Source of the DNA: Burkholderiales bacterium
GTDB lineage: Bacteria > Pseudomonadota > Gammaproteobacteria > Burkholderiales > UBA6910
Direction: 5' to 3'
Assembly: GCA_026005015.1 (NCBI GenBank)
Contig: BPKG01000003.1
Coordinates: 357,350 to 421,349 of the forward strand
DNA: 64,000 nucleotides
Shown: positions 42,943 to 50,644 of the stretch, one piece after another
Layout of the letters: each line of letters starts with the position of its first letter
Position numbering within the stretch: the stretch's first letter is position 1
Notes under the pieces: model-generated
The model's database searches: none
Told to the model about the DNA's origin: nothing
The model's input: the letters and a program-made list of their open reading frames with translations, nothing else
Program-made: the position numbers and the translations under genes

Positions 42943-43758
42943 ATGTCCCCAATTGCAAAGCGCTTGCAAGCCGTGCGGGAGCGCATCCGACGAGCGGCCG
43001 AGGCGGCCGGAAGAACGGCGCAGGAAGTGCAGCTCGTGGCGGTGAGCAAAACCTGGCCCCCCGAGGCGATCCGGGAGGCCTATGGGGCCGGCCAGCGGGC
43101 CTTCGGCGAGAGCTACGTGCAGGAAGCCCTCGGGAAGATGGACGCCCTGGCGGAGCTGCCGCTGGAATGGCACTTCGTCGGCCCCATCCAGAGCAACAAA
43201 ACCGGAGCCATCGCGCGCCGCTTCGCCTGGGTCCACGGCGTGGACCGGGAGCGAATCGCCCGACGGCTCGCCGACGCCCGCCCCCTAGAGATGCCGCCCC
43301 TCAACGTGTGCATCCAGGTCAACGTGAGCGGCGAAGCCTCGAAAGGCGGCGTCGCGCCGGAGGAGGTCCTCCCCTTGGCGCAAGCCATCGCCGGCCTCCC
43401 GCGCCTGAAACTGCGCGGGCTCATGGCGATCCCCCGCCCCACCCGGGACGAAGGGGAACAGCGGCGCCAGTTCCGCCTTTTGCGGGATATGCACCTGGCG
43501 CTCCAGGCCCGGGGAATCGACATCGACACCCTGTCCATGGGCATGTCGGACGACCTGGAAGCGGCTATTGCCGAAGGCGCCACGGTGGTGCGGGTGGGCA
43601 CGGCGATCTTCGGCGCCCGCGGGAGAAAGGTGAACCCTAGAGACACGGAGGCACAGAGGAAAGAAAAAGAAGTCCTCAACGCAAAGAGCGCAAAGGGCGC
43701 GCAAGAAACTCCTACAAAATCATGTTTTCCTTTGCGCCCTCCGCGCCCTTTGCGTTGA
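42943..43758 (+). CDS. yggS: YggS-family PLP homeostasis protein with extended C-terminus
   Basis: 271 residues. A PLP-binding TIM-barrel protein with the PLP lysine in VAVSKTW (about residue 36), HFVGPIQSNK and the phosphate motif LSMGMSDDLEAAIAEGATVVRVGTAIFG. It keeps pyridoxal phosphate balanced. The family normally ends near the FGAR at residue 226; the next 45 residues are translated from the repeat described below and are probably not functional. It starts the yggS-proC-yggT-yggU set, a common order next to pilT. Confidence 0.9.
   Translation: MSPIAKRLQAVRERIRRAAEAAGRTAQEVQLVAVSKTWPPEAIREAYGAGQRAFGESYVQEALGKMDALAELPLEWHFVGPIQSNKTGAIARRFAWVHGVDRERIARRLADARPLEMPPLNVCIQVNVSGEASKGGVAPEEVLPLAQAIAGLPRLKLRGLMAIPRPTRDEGEQRRQFRLLRDMHLALQARGIDIDTLSMGMSDDLEAAIAEGATVVRVGTAIFGARGRKVNPRDTEAQRKEKEVLNAKSAKGAQETPTKSCFPLRPPRPLR
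43640..43757. repeat. Inverted repeat element between yggS and proC
   Basis: AGACACGGAGGCACAGAGG (43640-43658) is followed by two arms, 43677-43704 and 43729-43757, that pair imperfectly: CAACGCAAAG on the left and CTTTGCGTTG on the right are exact complements. The sequence has the form of the GCAAAGGGCGCAAAG intergenic repeats seen in many bacteria and forms a long hairpin. It supplies the yggS C-terminal extension and stop. Confidence 0.75.
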
Positions 43759-43810
43759 AAGAGGTTTTTCATCTCTTATTTTCTTGGCGCCTCCGGCGCA
43801 GGAGAAAACG

Positions 43811-44620
43811 ATGGCTATCACTTTCATCGGCGGCGGCAACATGGCGACCGCCCTGATCGGCGGGCTGCTCCACAAGGGCTGGAGCGCGGGCGAGATCCGC
43901 GTGGTGGAGATCGACGCGGCCCAGCGGGAGCGCCTGGCGGGCCGCTTCGGCGTGGCGACGACGGCAGCGCCGGAGGTAGGCGCCGACGACACAGTGCTCC
44001 TGGCGGTCAAGCCCCAGCACATGCGCGAGGCGGCCCGGGGCCTGGCCGGGCGCCTTGGCCTACAACTCGTCATCACCATCGCCGCCGGCATCCGCTTGGA
44101 CGACCTGGCCCGCTGGCTGGGAGGTTATCGGCGCCTGGTGCGCTGCATGCCTAACACCCCCGCCCTGGTTCACTGCGGCATCACCGGCCTCTACGCCCTT
44201 CCCGAGGTAGGTCCCGAGGAGCGGAAGCGGGCCGAAGCCATCCTGGGCGCCGTGGGCCGCACCCTGTGGTTCGAGCGGGAGACGCTGCTCGACGCGGTCA
44301 CGGCGGTCTCGGGCAGCGGGCCGGCGTACGTGTTCTATTTCATGCAGGCGCTGGAGGAGGCGGCGGTGAGCCTGGGACTGGAGCCCCGGCAGGCGCGCCT
44401 GCTCACCCTGGAGACGTTTTACGGCGCCGCCACCCTGGCCCGCCAGAGCGAGGCGCCGGTGGCGTCGTTGCGGGCCCAGGTCACCTCCAAGGGCGGCACC
44501 ACCGAGCGGGCCGTCGCCGTGCTGGAAGCTGTCCGGGTGCGCAGCCACATCGAGGAAGCGGTGCGCGCCGCCCATGCCCGGGCAGCGGAGCTGGGTGACG
44601 AATTCGGAAAGCTCGACTGA
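43811..44620 (+). CDS. proC: Pyrroline-5-carboxylate reductase
   Basis: 269 residues from ATG 43811, preceded by GGAG. The NAD(P)-binding motif FIGGGNMATALIGGL and the C-terminal dimer motif AVSGSGPAYVFYFMQALEEAA and VTSKGGTTERA are clear. It performs the last step of proline synthesis. A one-base gap separates it from yggT. Confidence 0.96.
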   Translation: MAITFIGGGNMATALIGGLLHKGWSAGEIRVVEIDAAQRERLAGRFGVATTAAPEVGADDTVLLAVKPQHMREAARGLAGRLGLQLVITIAAGIRLDDLARWLGGYRRLVRCMPNTPALVHCGITGLYALPEVGPEERKRAEAILGAVGRTLWFERETLLDAVTAVSGSGPAYVFYFMQALEEAAVSLGLEPRQARLLTLETFYGAATLARQSEAPVASLRAQVTSKGGTTERAVAVLEAVRVRSHIEEAVRAAHARAAELGDEFGKLD

Positions 44621-44621
44621 C

Positions 44622-45200
44622 ATGGCAAGCCAAGCCCTCGTTTTTCTGCTGGAGACCTTTTTCGGGTTGTTCATCCTGGCCCTGCTCCTGCGCTTCTACC
44701 TTCAGCTCTTCCGCGCGCCGCCCTACAACCCGTTGTCCCAGTTCCTGGCGGCGGTCACCAACTTCGCCGTCCTGCCGGCCCGGCGGGTGATCCCGGGTCT
44801 GTGGGGCGCCGACCTGGCGACGCTGGTGCTCGCCTGGCTGGCCGAAGTCCTGCTCCGCCTGCTGGTTCTCTTCATCGCGGGCCACACCCCGGGGGGCTCG
44901 GCGATCGGCGTGGGTCTCATCGCCCTCGGCGTCTTCGCCGCGGTGAAGCTCTTGAAGCTCAGCATCTACATCCTGATGGTGGCGGTGATCGTCCAGGCGG
45001 TGCTCTCCTGGGTGAATCCCTACAGCCCGGCCACCCCGATCCTGAACAGCCTCACCCGGCCGTTTCTGAGGCCCTTTCAGCGGTGGATCCCGCCCATCGC
45101 CAACGTGGACCTGTCGCCGCTCTTCGTCCTGATCGCCTGCCAGTTGGCGCTCATGCTGCCGGTGGCCTGGCTGGAGATGAGCCTCGCCCGGGCCTTCTGA
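44622..45200 (+). CDS. yggT: YggT family membrane protein
   Basis: 192 residues, about four membrane helices in two YGGT repeats: RFYLQLFRAPPYNPLSQFL and, in the second half, VNPYSPATPILNSLTRPFLRPFQRWIP. Function is not settled; homologues are linked to cell division or osmotic tolerance. ATG 44622 follows the proC stop almost directly. Confidence 0.9.
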   Translation: MASQALVFLLETFFGLFILALLLRFYLQLFRAPPYNPLSQFLAAVTNFAVLPARRVIPGLWGADLATLVLAWLAEVLLRLLVLFIAGHTPGGSAIGVGLIALGVFAAVKLLKLSIYILMVAVIVQAVLSWVNPYSPATPILNSLTRPFLRPFQRWIPPIANVDLSPLFVLIACQLALMLPVAWLEMSLARAF

Positions 45201-45221
45201 CCCGGTGCCGTTTCCGTCATC

Positions 45222-45530
45222 GTGAAGCCCGCCCCTCCCCATCCCGGCGGACCGCTGGTGCTCAGCGTGTACGTGCAGCCCGGGGCGCGGCGCACCGAGG
45301 TGGCCGGCTTCCACGGAGACGCCCTCAAGATCCGCGTGGCCGCCCCGCCCGTGGAGGGCCAGGCCAACGCGGAGCTCATCCGCTTCCTCGCGGAAGCGCT
45401 CGACGTGCCCGTGTGCCGGGTGCGAATCGCCTCCGGCGCCAGCGCGCGCCGCAAGCGGGTGGAAGTGACGGCGCCGGCGCAGGCGATCGAAGCGCTGCTT
45501 CGCACCGCCGCGGAAAAGGACAAGCGGTAG
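45222..45530 (+). CDS. yggU: YggU/DUF167 family protein
   Basis: 102 residues from a GTG start. A small alpha/beta protein with the family segment VAAPPVEGQANAELIRFLAEAL and SGASARRKRVEV. Function is unknown. It is last in yggS-proC-yggT-yggU and converges with rng. Confidence 0.9.
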   Translation: MKPAPPHPGGPLVLSVYVQPGARRTEVAGFHGDALKIRVAAPPVEGQANAELIRFLAEALDVPVCRVRIASGASARRKRVEVTAPAQAIEALLRTAAEKDKR

Positions 45531-45541
45531 CCGGGGGCCCA

Positions 45542-45563
45542 GCGGCCGCGGAGCTACGGCCGC
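45542..45563. terminator. Possible hairpin between yggU and rng
   Basis: GCGGCCG and CGGCCGC form a seven-base stem around an eight-base loop in the gap between two converging genes. No T run follows, so the assignment is weak. Confidence 0.35.
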
Positions 45564-45567
45564 GAAG

Positions 45568-47022
45568 TTACATGAGGACTACGTCGTACTGCTCCTGGGT
45601 GTAGAGGGTCTCCACCTGCAGGCTCACCGGCTTGCCGATGAAGTCGCCGAGCTGGGCCAGGCTCTGGGACTCCTCGTCCAGGAACATGTCGATGACCGTC
45701 TGGGAGGCGAGGATACGGAACTCCCGGGCGTTGAACTGGCGCGCCTCCCGCAAGAGCTCCCGCAGGATCTCGTAGCACACCGTCTGGGCGGTCTTGATCT
45801 CGCCCCGGCCCTGGCAGGTGGGGCAGGGCTCGCACAGGACGTGGGCCAGGCTCTCCCGGGTGCGCTTGCGGGTCATCTCCACCAGCCCCAGGGCCGTGAA
45901 GCCGTTGACCGTCATCTTGGTGCGGTCCCGGGCGAGGGCCTTCTTGAACTCGGAGAGCACCGCGGCCCGGTGCTCTTCGCTGTCCATGTCGATGAAGTCG
46001 ATGATGATAATGCCGCCCAGGTTGCGCAGCCGCAACTGCCGGGCGATCACCTGGGCCGCTTCCAGGTTGGTCTTGAAGATGGTCTCGTCGAAGCTGCGGC
46101 CAGACACGTAGCCGCCAGTGTTGACGTCGATGGTGGTGAGGGCCTCGGTCTGATCGATGATGAGATAGCCGCCGGACTTGAGGTCCACCCGGCGGGCCAG
46201 GGCCTTTTCGATCTCGTCTTCCACCCCGTAGAGGTCGAACAGCGGCCGCTCCCCGGCGTAATGCTCGATTTTCTCCACCACGTTGGCCACGAAATCCGCC
46301 GCGAAGGCGAGCATCCTCTGGTACGTTTCCCGGGAGTCCACCAGGATGCGCCCCGTCTCCTCGCCGACGAAATCGCGCAGCACCCGCAGCGCCAGGGTGA
46401 GGTCCTGGTAGAGGAGGGCCGGGGGGCCGGAAGCGCGGAACTTCTCCTGGATGTCGGCCCACTGCTTGCGCAGGTAGCCGATGTCGGCCACCAGCTCGGC
46501 GTCGGTGGCGCCCTCCGCCACGGTACGGATGATGTAGCCGCCGCCTTCGCCCTGCGGAATGAGCTGCAGCAGCCTCTCTTTCAGCATCTGCCGCTCGGTT
46601 TCGTCCTCGATGCGCTGGGAGATGCCGATGTGGCTCTCCTGGGGCAGATACACCAGGAACCGGCCGGCGATGCTGATCTGGGTGGAAAGCCGCGCGCCTT
46701 TGCCGCCGATCGGGTCCTTGATCACCTGCACCAGTAGGCTCTGGCCTTCGGACAGCAGACGCTCGATGGGAAGCGCCCCCTGGCCGTTCTGGCGCGGCGC
46801 CCAGATGTCGGCCACGTGGAGGAACGCCGCCCGGTCGAGCCCGATGTCGATGAACGCCGATTGCATGCCCGGGAGCACCCGCGACACCCGCCCCACGTAG
46901 ACGTTGCCGACCAGGCCCCGGCTACTGGCCCGCTCGATGTGCAGCTCCTGGACCACGCCCTGCTGGATGACGGCGACCCGGGTCTCCTGGGGCGTGACGT
47001 TGATCAGGATCTCGTCGCTCAT
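45568..47022 (-). CDS. rng: Ribonuclease G
   Basis: 484 residues. An S1 domain at the N-terminus (NVYVGRVSRVLPGMQSAFID), the catalytic core with IDVNTG and the metal-binding aspartates in IIDFIDMDSEEHR, and the zinc-link cysteines in CEPCPTCQGRG. It processes the 5' end of 16S rRNA and decays mRNA; it lacks the long C-terminal scaffold of RNase E. ATG 47022 (MSDEILINV) is preferred to one 18 bases earlier. The maf stop is 35 bases upstream. Confidence 0.94.
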   Translation of the reverse strand: MSDEILINVTPQETRVAVIQQGVVQELHIERASSRGLVGNVYVGRVSRVLPGMQSAFIDIGLDRAAFLHVADIWAPRQNGQGALPIERLLSEGQSLLVQVIKDPIGGKGARLSTQISIAGRFLVYLPQESHIGISQRIEDETERQMLKERLLQLIPQGEGGGYIIRTVAEGATDAELVADIGYLRKQWADIQEKFRASGPPALLYQDLTLALRVLRDFVGEETGRILVDSRETYQRMLAFAADFVANVVEKIEHYAGERPLFDLYGVEDEIEKALARRVDLKSGGYLIIDQTEALTTIDVNTGGYVSGRSFDETIFKTNLEAAQVIARQLRLRNLGGIIIIDFIDMDSEEHRAAVLSEFKKALARDRTKMTVNGFTALGLVEMTRKRTRESLAHVLCEPCPTCQGRGEIKTAQTVCYEILRELLREARQFNAREFRILASQTVIDMFLDEESQSLAQLGDFIGKPVSLQVETLYTQEQYDVVLM

Positions 47023-47056
47023 GGCGGCGGATTTCTGCATCTCGGCCACGGGGCGC

Positions 47057-47689
47057 TCAGAAAATTCCATAGCCGAGCCGCTTGAGGAGCATGCTGGTCT
47101 CGTACAGGGGCAGGCCGACCACCCCGGAATAGCTGCCGCGCAGCTCGGTCGCGAAGACGGCGCCGAGGCCCTGGATGCCGTAGGCGCCCGCCTTGTCCAT
47201 GGGCTCCCCCGTAGCGACGTAGGCGGCGATCTCCTCGTCCGAGAGGGCCCGGAAGGTGACCTGGCTCGCCGAAAGGGCCGATTCCAGCCGGTCCTCGAAG
47301 GCCACCGCCACGCCGGTATAGACCTGGTGGGTGCGACCAGAAAGGCGGCGCAGGATCTCCGCCGCGTGGGCGCTGGACTGGGGCTTGCCAATGACGGCTC
47401 CGTCCAGCGCCACCACCGTGTCGGCGGCCACCAGGGGGTAGACGGGATACATCCGGGGCAGCCGCCGTTGCAAGAGGTAGCGCATGCCGGCTTCGGCCTT
47501 GGCCCGGGCGATGCGCTCGGCGAAGGCTTCGGGCGTCTCGCCGGCGTGGGGCGTTTCGTCCACGTCCGCCTGGCGGGTCGGGCCTTCCCGCAAGAGCAGA
47601 AGCTCGAACTCGATGCCGATCTGTTTCAGGAGCTCCCGCCGCCGGGGGCTGCGGGAGGCGAGATAGACGCGCCTGCGGTTGAGCACCAT
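47057..47689 (-). CDS. maf: Maf family nucleotide pyrophosphatase
   Basis: 210 residues. The N-terminal ASRSPRRRELLKQIGIEFE and the catalytic VAADTVVALDGAVIGKP identify Maf. This branch hydrolyses non-canonical or excess dTTP/UTP and is called YhdE-like. The stretch YGIQGLGAVFATELRGSYSG is the second family signature. It follows rlmH by 24 bases, and rng follows it. Confidence 0.93.
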   Translation of the reverse strand: MVLNRRRVYLASRSPRRRELLKQIGIEFELLLLREGPTRQADVDETPHAGETPEAFAERIARAKAEAGMRYLLQRRLPRMYPVYPLVAADTVVALDGAVIGKPQSSAHAAEILRRLSGRTHQVYTGVAVAFEDRLESALSASQVTFRALSDEEIAAYVATGEPMDKAGAYGIQGLGAVFATELRGSYSGVVGLPLYETSMLLKRLGYGIF

Positions 47690-47713
47690 GGTTTCTTTTT
47701 GTTGCGGTTTGCG

Positions 47714-48181
47714 TTATTCCCGGTGATAGGGATGCCCGTGCAGCAGGGCAAGCGACCGGTACAACTGCTCCGCCAGCACCACCCGCGCGAGGCCGTGGGG
47801 CAGGGTCATGGGAGAGAGGGAAAGGAGCAGGTCCGCTTCCCGCTTCACGTCGGGGTGCAGCCCGTCGGCGCCGCCGATCACGAAGGCGAGGCTGCGCCCG
47901 CTTCCCAGGCAGCGGGAGAGGAAGCGGGCGAAACCCCGGGTATCCAGCGCCCGGCCGCCCTCGTCCAGCACCACCCGCATGCACCCCGCGGGCAGGGCCG
48001 CCAGGATGCGGTCCCGCTCATGCCTCAAGGCCTGTTCCACGCCCCTCCCCGTCCGCCGTTGCGCCCGGATCTCCACCAGCTCCACGCGCGCTTCCCGGGG
48101 CATGCGCCGGGCATATTCCTCGAAGCCGGTGATGACCCAAGACGGCATCCTTTCGCCCACCGCCACCACCAGGAGCTTCAT
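47714..48181 (-). CDS. rlmH: 23S rRNA pseudouridine-1915 N3-methyltransferase RlmH
   Basis: 155 residues, SPOUT methyltransferase. The knot region FVIGGADGLHPDVKREAD and LSLSPMTLPHGLARVVLAEQLYRS is diagnostic. It methylates pseudouridine 1915 of 23S rRNA. It lies 25 bases after rsfS, the usual neighbour. Confidence 0.95.
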   Translation of the reverse strand: MKLLVVAVGERMPSWVITGFEEYARRMPREARVELVEIRAQRRTGRGVEQALRHERDRILAALPAGCMRVVLDEGGRALDTRGFARFLSRCLGSGRSLAFVIGGADGLHPDVKREADLLLSLSPMTLPHGLARVVLAEQLYRSLALLHGHPYHRE

Positions 48182-48206
48182 GGCGACGCCCGGTGGAAGC
48201 CCGAGG

Positions 48207-48581
48207 TCAGGGCAAGCTCACCGGTTCCGGCTGAATCCGCTGGCGCTCGCGGCGGGGGCGGCTGCCACCCCAGAGCTCCTCCAGGTTGTAATAATCGCGA
48301 GCCGCCGGCTGCATCACGTGGACGATGACCGTGCCCAGGTCGATCAGGATCCACTCGGCGGCCGCCTCTCCCTCGACGCCCTGCACCGGGGCGCCGGCTT
48401 GCTTCGCTTTTTCCACCACGTGGATCGCCAGGGCCCGCGTCTGCCGCGAGGAGTCGGCGCTGGCGATGATCATGCGGTCGAACAGGGTGGTGAGCTTGGT
48501 CGTGTTCAACACGACGATATCGCGGGCCTTGATGTCTTCGAGCGCCGTAACGGCGATTCTGGCCAGTCTTTCGGGTTTCAT
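48207..48581 (-). CDS. rsfS: Ribosome silencing factor RsfS
   Basis: 124 residues. The Iojap/RsfS fold with DIVVLNTTKLTTLFDRMIIASA and EWILIDLGTVIVHVM. It binds L14 on the large subunit and blocks subunit joining in starvation. Its start overlaps nadD by four bases. Confidence 0.95.
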   Translation of the reverse strand: MKPERLARIAVTALEDIKARDIVVLNTTKLTTLFDRMIIASADSSRQTRALAIHVVEKAKQAGAPVQGVEGEAAAEWILIDLGTVIVHVMQPAARDYYNLEELWGGSRPRRERQRIQPEPVSLP

Positions 48582-49246
48582 CCGCCTCCTGGGACGTACA
48601 ACCGGTTGATCTCAATATAATCGAGAACCGAATCGGGAAGCAAATAACGGGGGCTGCGGCCGGCGCGCAGCAGGGCCCGCAGGGAGGAGGCGGAGATGGC
48701 GAGGGGGGTGGTGGCCACCTGGAGCATGCCCCCCGCCGGGGCGCTGGCGAGCTCCGCCGGGGCGTCGCGGCGGCGCGCCTCCCACTCCCGCAGGAGCGCC
48801 GGCGGCCAAGCCGGATCCGGAACCGGGCCGCCGCCCGGCCGGTTAACCAGCACCAGGTGGGCCAGCTCCCCCAATCGCTGCCAGCGAGACCAGGCGGGCA
48901 GGCGCGCCGCCGCGTCGCCCCCCAGGATCAGGCAGAGGCCCGTATCGGAGCCCAGCGCCCGCCGCAGGGTCTCCAGGGTGTCCACGGTGTAGCTCACCCC
49001 CGGGCGCTGGAGCTCGCAGGGCTCCAGGACGAAGCGGGGATTCCCGGCGATGGCCAGGCGCACCATCTCCGCCCGGTGCTCCGCCGCCGCCACCGGGGCC
49101 TCCCGCAAGGGCGGCCGGGCGGCCGGCACGAACCGGACTTCCGCCAGGCCCAGGGCTTCGGCCACCTCCTCGGCGACGCGCAGGTGGCCGTAATGGATGG
49201 GGTCAAAGGTGCCCCCGAGGACGCCGATGAGCCGGAAGGCTTTCAA
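48578..49246 (-). CDS. nadD: Nicotinate-nucleotide adenylyltransferase
   Basis: 222 residues. LGGTFDPIHYGHLRVAEE carries the HxGH nucleotidyl-transfer motif, and the SSLRALLRAGRSPRYLLPDSVLDYI end is typical of NadD. The start is TTG at 49246, which overlaps the aceF stop in TTGA; no ATG precedes the essential motif, so the TTG is forced. This couples translation of nadD to aceF. Confidence 0.93.
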   Translation of the reverse strand: MKAFRLIGVLGGTFDPIHYGHLRVAEEVAEALGLAEVRFVPAARPPLREAPVAAAEHRAEMVRLAIAGNPRFVLEPCELQRPGVSYTVDTLETLRRALGSDTGLCLILGGDAAARLPAWSRWQRLGELAHLVLVNRPGGGPVPDPAWPPALLREWEARRRDAPAELASAPAGGMLQVATTPLAISASSLRALLRAGRSPRYLLPDSVLDYIEINRLYVPGGG

Positions 49247-50601
49247 AGCACCAGCCGGCGGATGTCGGACAGAACTTCCGCCAAGGCGGTGACGAACCGG
49301 GCGGCTGCCGCTCCGTCGATCACCCGGTGGTCATAGGACAGGGACAAGGGCAGGAGCAGCCGGGGAACGAACTCCCCATCCCGGTATACCGGTTTCCAGG
49401 CGGAGCGGGAGACCCCCAGGATGGCCACCTCGGGGGCATTGATGATGGGGGTGAACGCGGTGCCGCCGATACCCCCCAGGCTGGAGATGGAGAAGGTGCC
49501 CCCCTGCATGTCGGCGGGCGAAAGTTTCTTCTCCCGGGCCCGGGCGCTCACCTCCCCCAGCTCCCGGGCGAGGGCCAGTACCCCTTTCCGGTCCACGTCC
49601 CGGATCACCGGCACTACCAGGCCCTCGGGCGTGTCCACCGCCACACCGATGTGGTAGTAGCCCTTGAGCACCAGGGCGTCCCCCTCCGCCGTCAAGGAGC
49701 TGTTGAACTCCGGGTATTTCTTGAGGGCCGCCACCGCGGCCTTGAGCAGGAAGGCGAGGAGCGTCAGGCGCACCCCGTCCTTTTGGGCCTCCTCCGCCAT
49801 TTGCCTGCGGAACGCCTCCAGCTCGGTGATGTCGGCCTCCTCGTGCTGGGTGACGTGGGGAATGGCCACCCAGTTGCGGTGCAGGTTCGCTCCCGAGATC
49901 TTCTTGATTCGGCTCAAGGGCCGGGTCTCTACCGGGCCGAACTTGGAAAAATCCACTTGCGGCCACTCGGGCAGGGCGAACCCGAAACCCGGGCCCGCCG
50001 CCGGTCGGGCGAGGCTCTGCTTGACGAAGGCCTGCACGTCCTCCTTGAGGATGCGGCCCTTGGGACCCGAACCTTTCACCCGGGTAAGATCGACCCCCAG
50101 CTCCCGGGCGAAGCGGCGCACCGCCGGGCTCGCGTGGGCCTTGCGAAACCCCGCCTCGTCGATGGGAGGCGGCGCCCCAGGGGCCGCAAGGGGCGGCTCC
50201 CAGGGAGGAGCGACCGGGGCGCTTTCCCGCGGCGGCAGGGCCGCTCCCGGAGCTGGTGCAGGCGGGGCCGAGGCCGCCTGGGCCGCGGCTGCGGGGGGCA
50301 CTTCGTTTCGGGCGGGGGCTGGAGGCGTGGCCTCAGGTGGTCGGGGGGCTTCCTGGCCAGGGGCGGCCTCCAGGGTCAGCACCAGGGTTCCCTCGGAAAC
50401 CTTGTCCCCCACTTTCACCTTGACCTCTTTCACCGTCCCGGCCGCCGGCGAGGGCACGTCCATGGTGGCCTTGTCCGACTCCAAGGTGATGAGGGGATCC
50501 TCCGCCTTCACCAGGTCGCCCGGTTTGACCAGCACCTCGATAACGGGCACGTCTTTGAAGTCGCCGATGTCCGGTACCCTTACTTCTTGCAGTGTTGTCA
50601 T
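49243..50601 (-). CDS. aceF: Pyruvate dehydrogenase E2, dihydrolipoamide acetyltransferase
   Basis: 452 residues. One lipoyl domain (about 1-75; Lys in ESDKATMDVP), a long Ala/Pro linker, the E3/E1 subunit-binding domain (ASPAVRRFARELGVDLTRV), and the catalytic acetyltransferase domain ending in YDHRVIDGAAAARF with the active His. E. coli AceF has three lipoyl domains; one is common in betaproteobacteria. It follows aceE by 43 bases. No lpd (E3) gene follows; nadD does. Confidence 0.95.
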   Translation of the reverse strand: MTTLQEVRVPDIGDFKDVPVIEVLVKPGDLVKAEDPLITLESDKATMDVPSPAAGTVKEVKVKVGDKVSEGTLVLTLEAAPGQEAPRPPEATPPAPARNEVPPAAAAQAASAPPAPAPGAALPPRESAPVAPPWEPPLAAPGAPPPIDEAGFRKAHASPAVRRFARELGVDLTRVKGSGPKGRILKEDVQAFVKQSLARPAAGPGFGFALPEWPQVDFSKFGPVETRPLSRIKKISGANLHRNWVAIPHVTQHEEADITELEAFRRQMAEEAQKDGVRLTLLAFLLKAAVAALKKYPEFNSSLTAEGDALVLKGYYHIGVAVDTPEGLVVPVIRDVDRKGVLALARELGEVSARAREKKLSPADMQGGTFSISSLGGIGGTAFTPIINAPEVAILGVSRSAWKPVYRDGEFVPRLLLPLSLSYDHRVIDGAAAARFVTALAEVLSDIRRLVL

Positions 50602-50644
50602 GGGTTGCGTGTTCCGGCTGCCGGATGCTGTCGTTGCACGGGAC

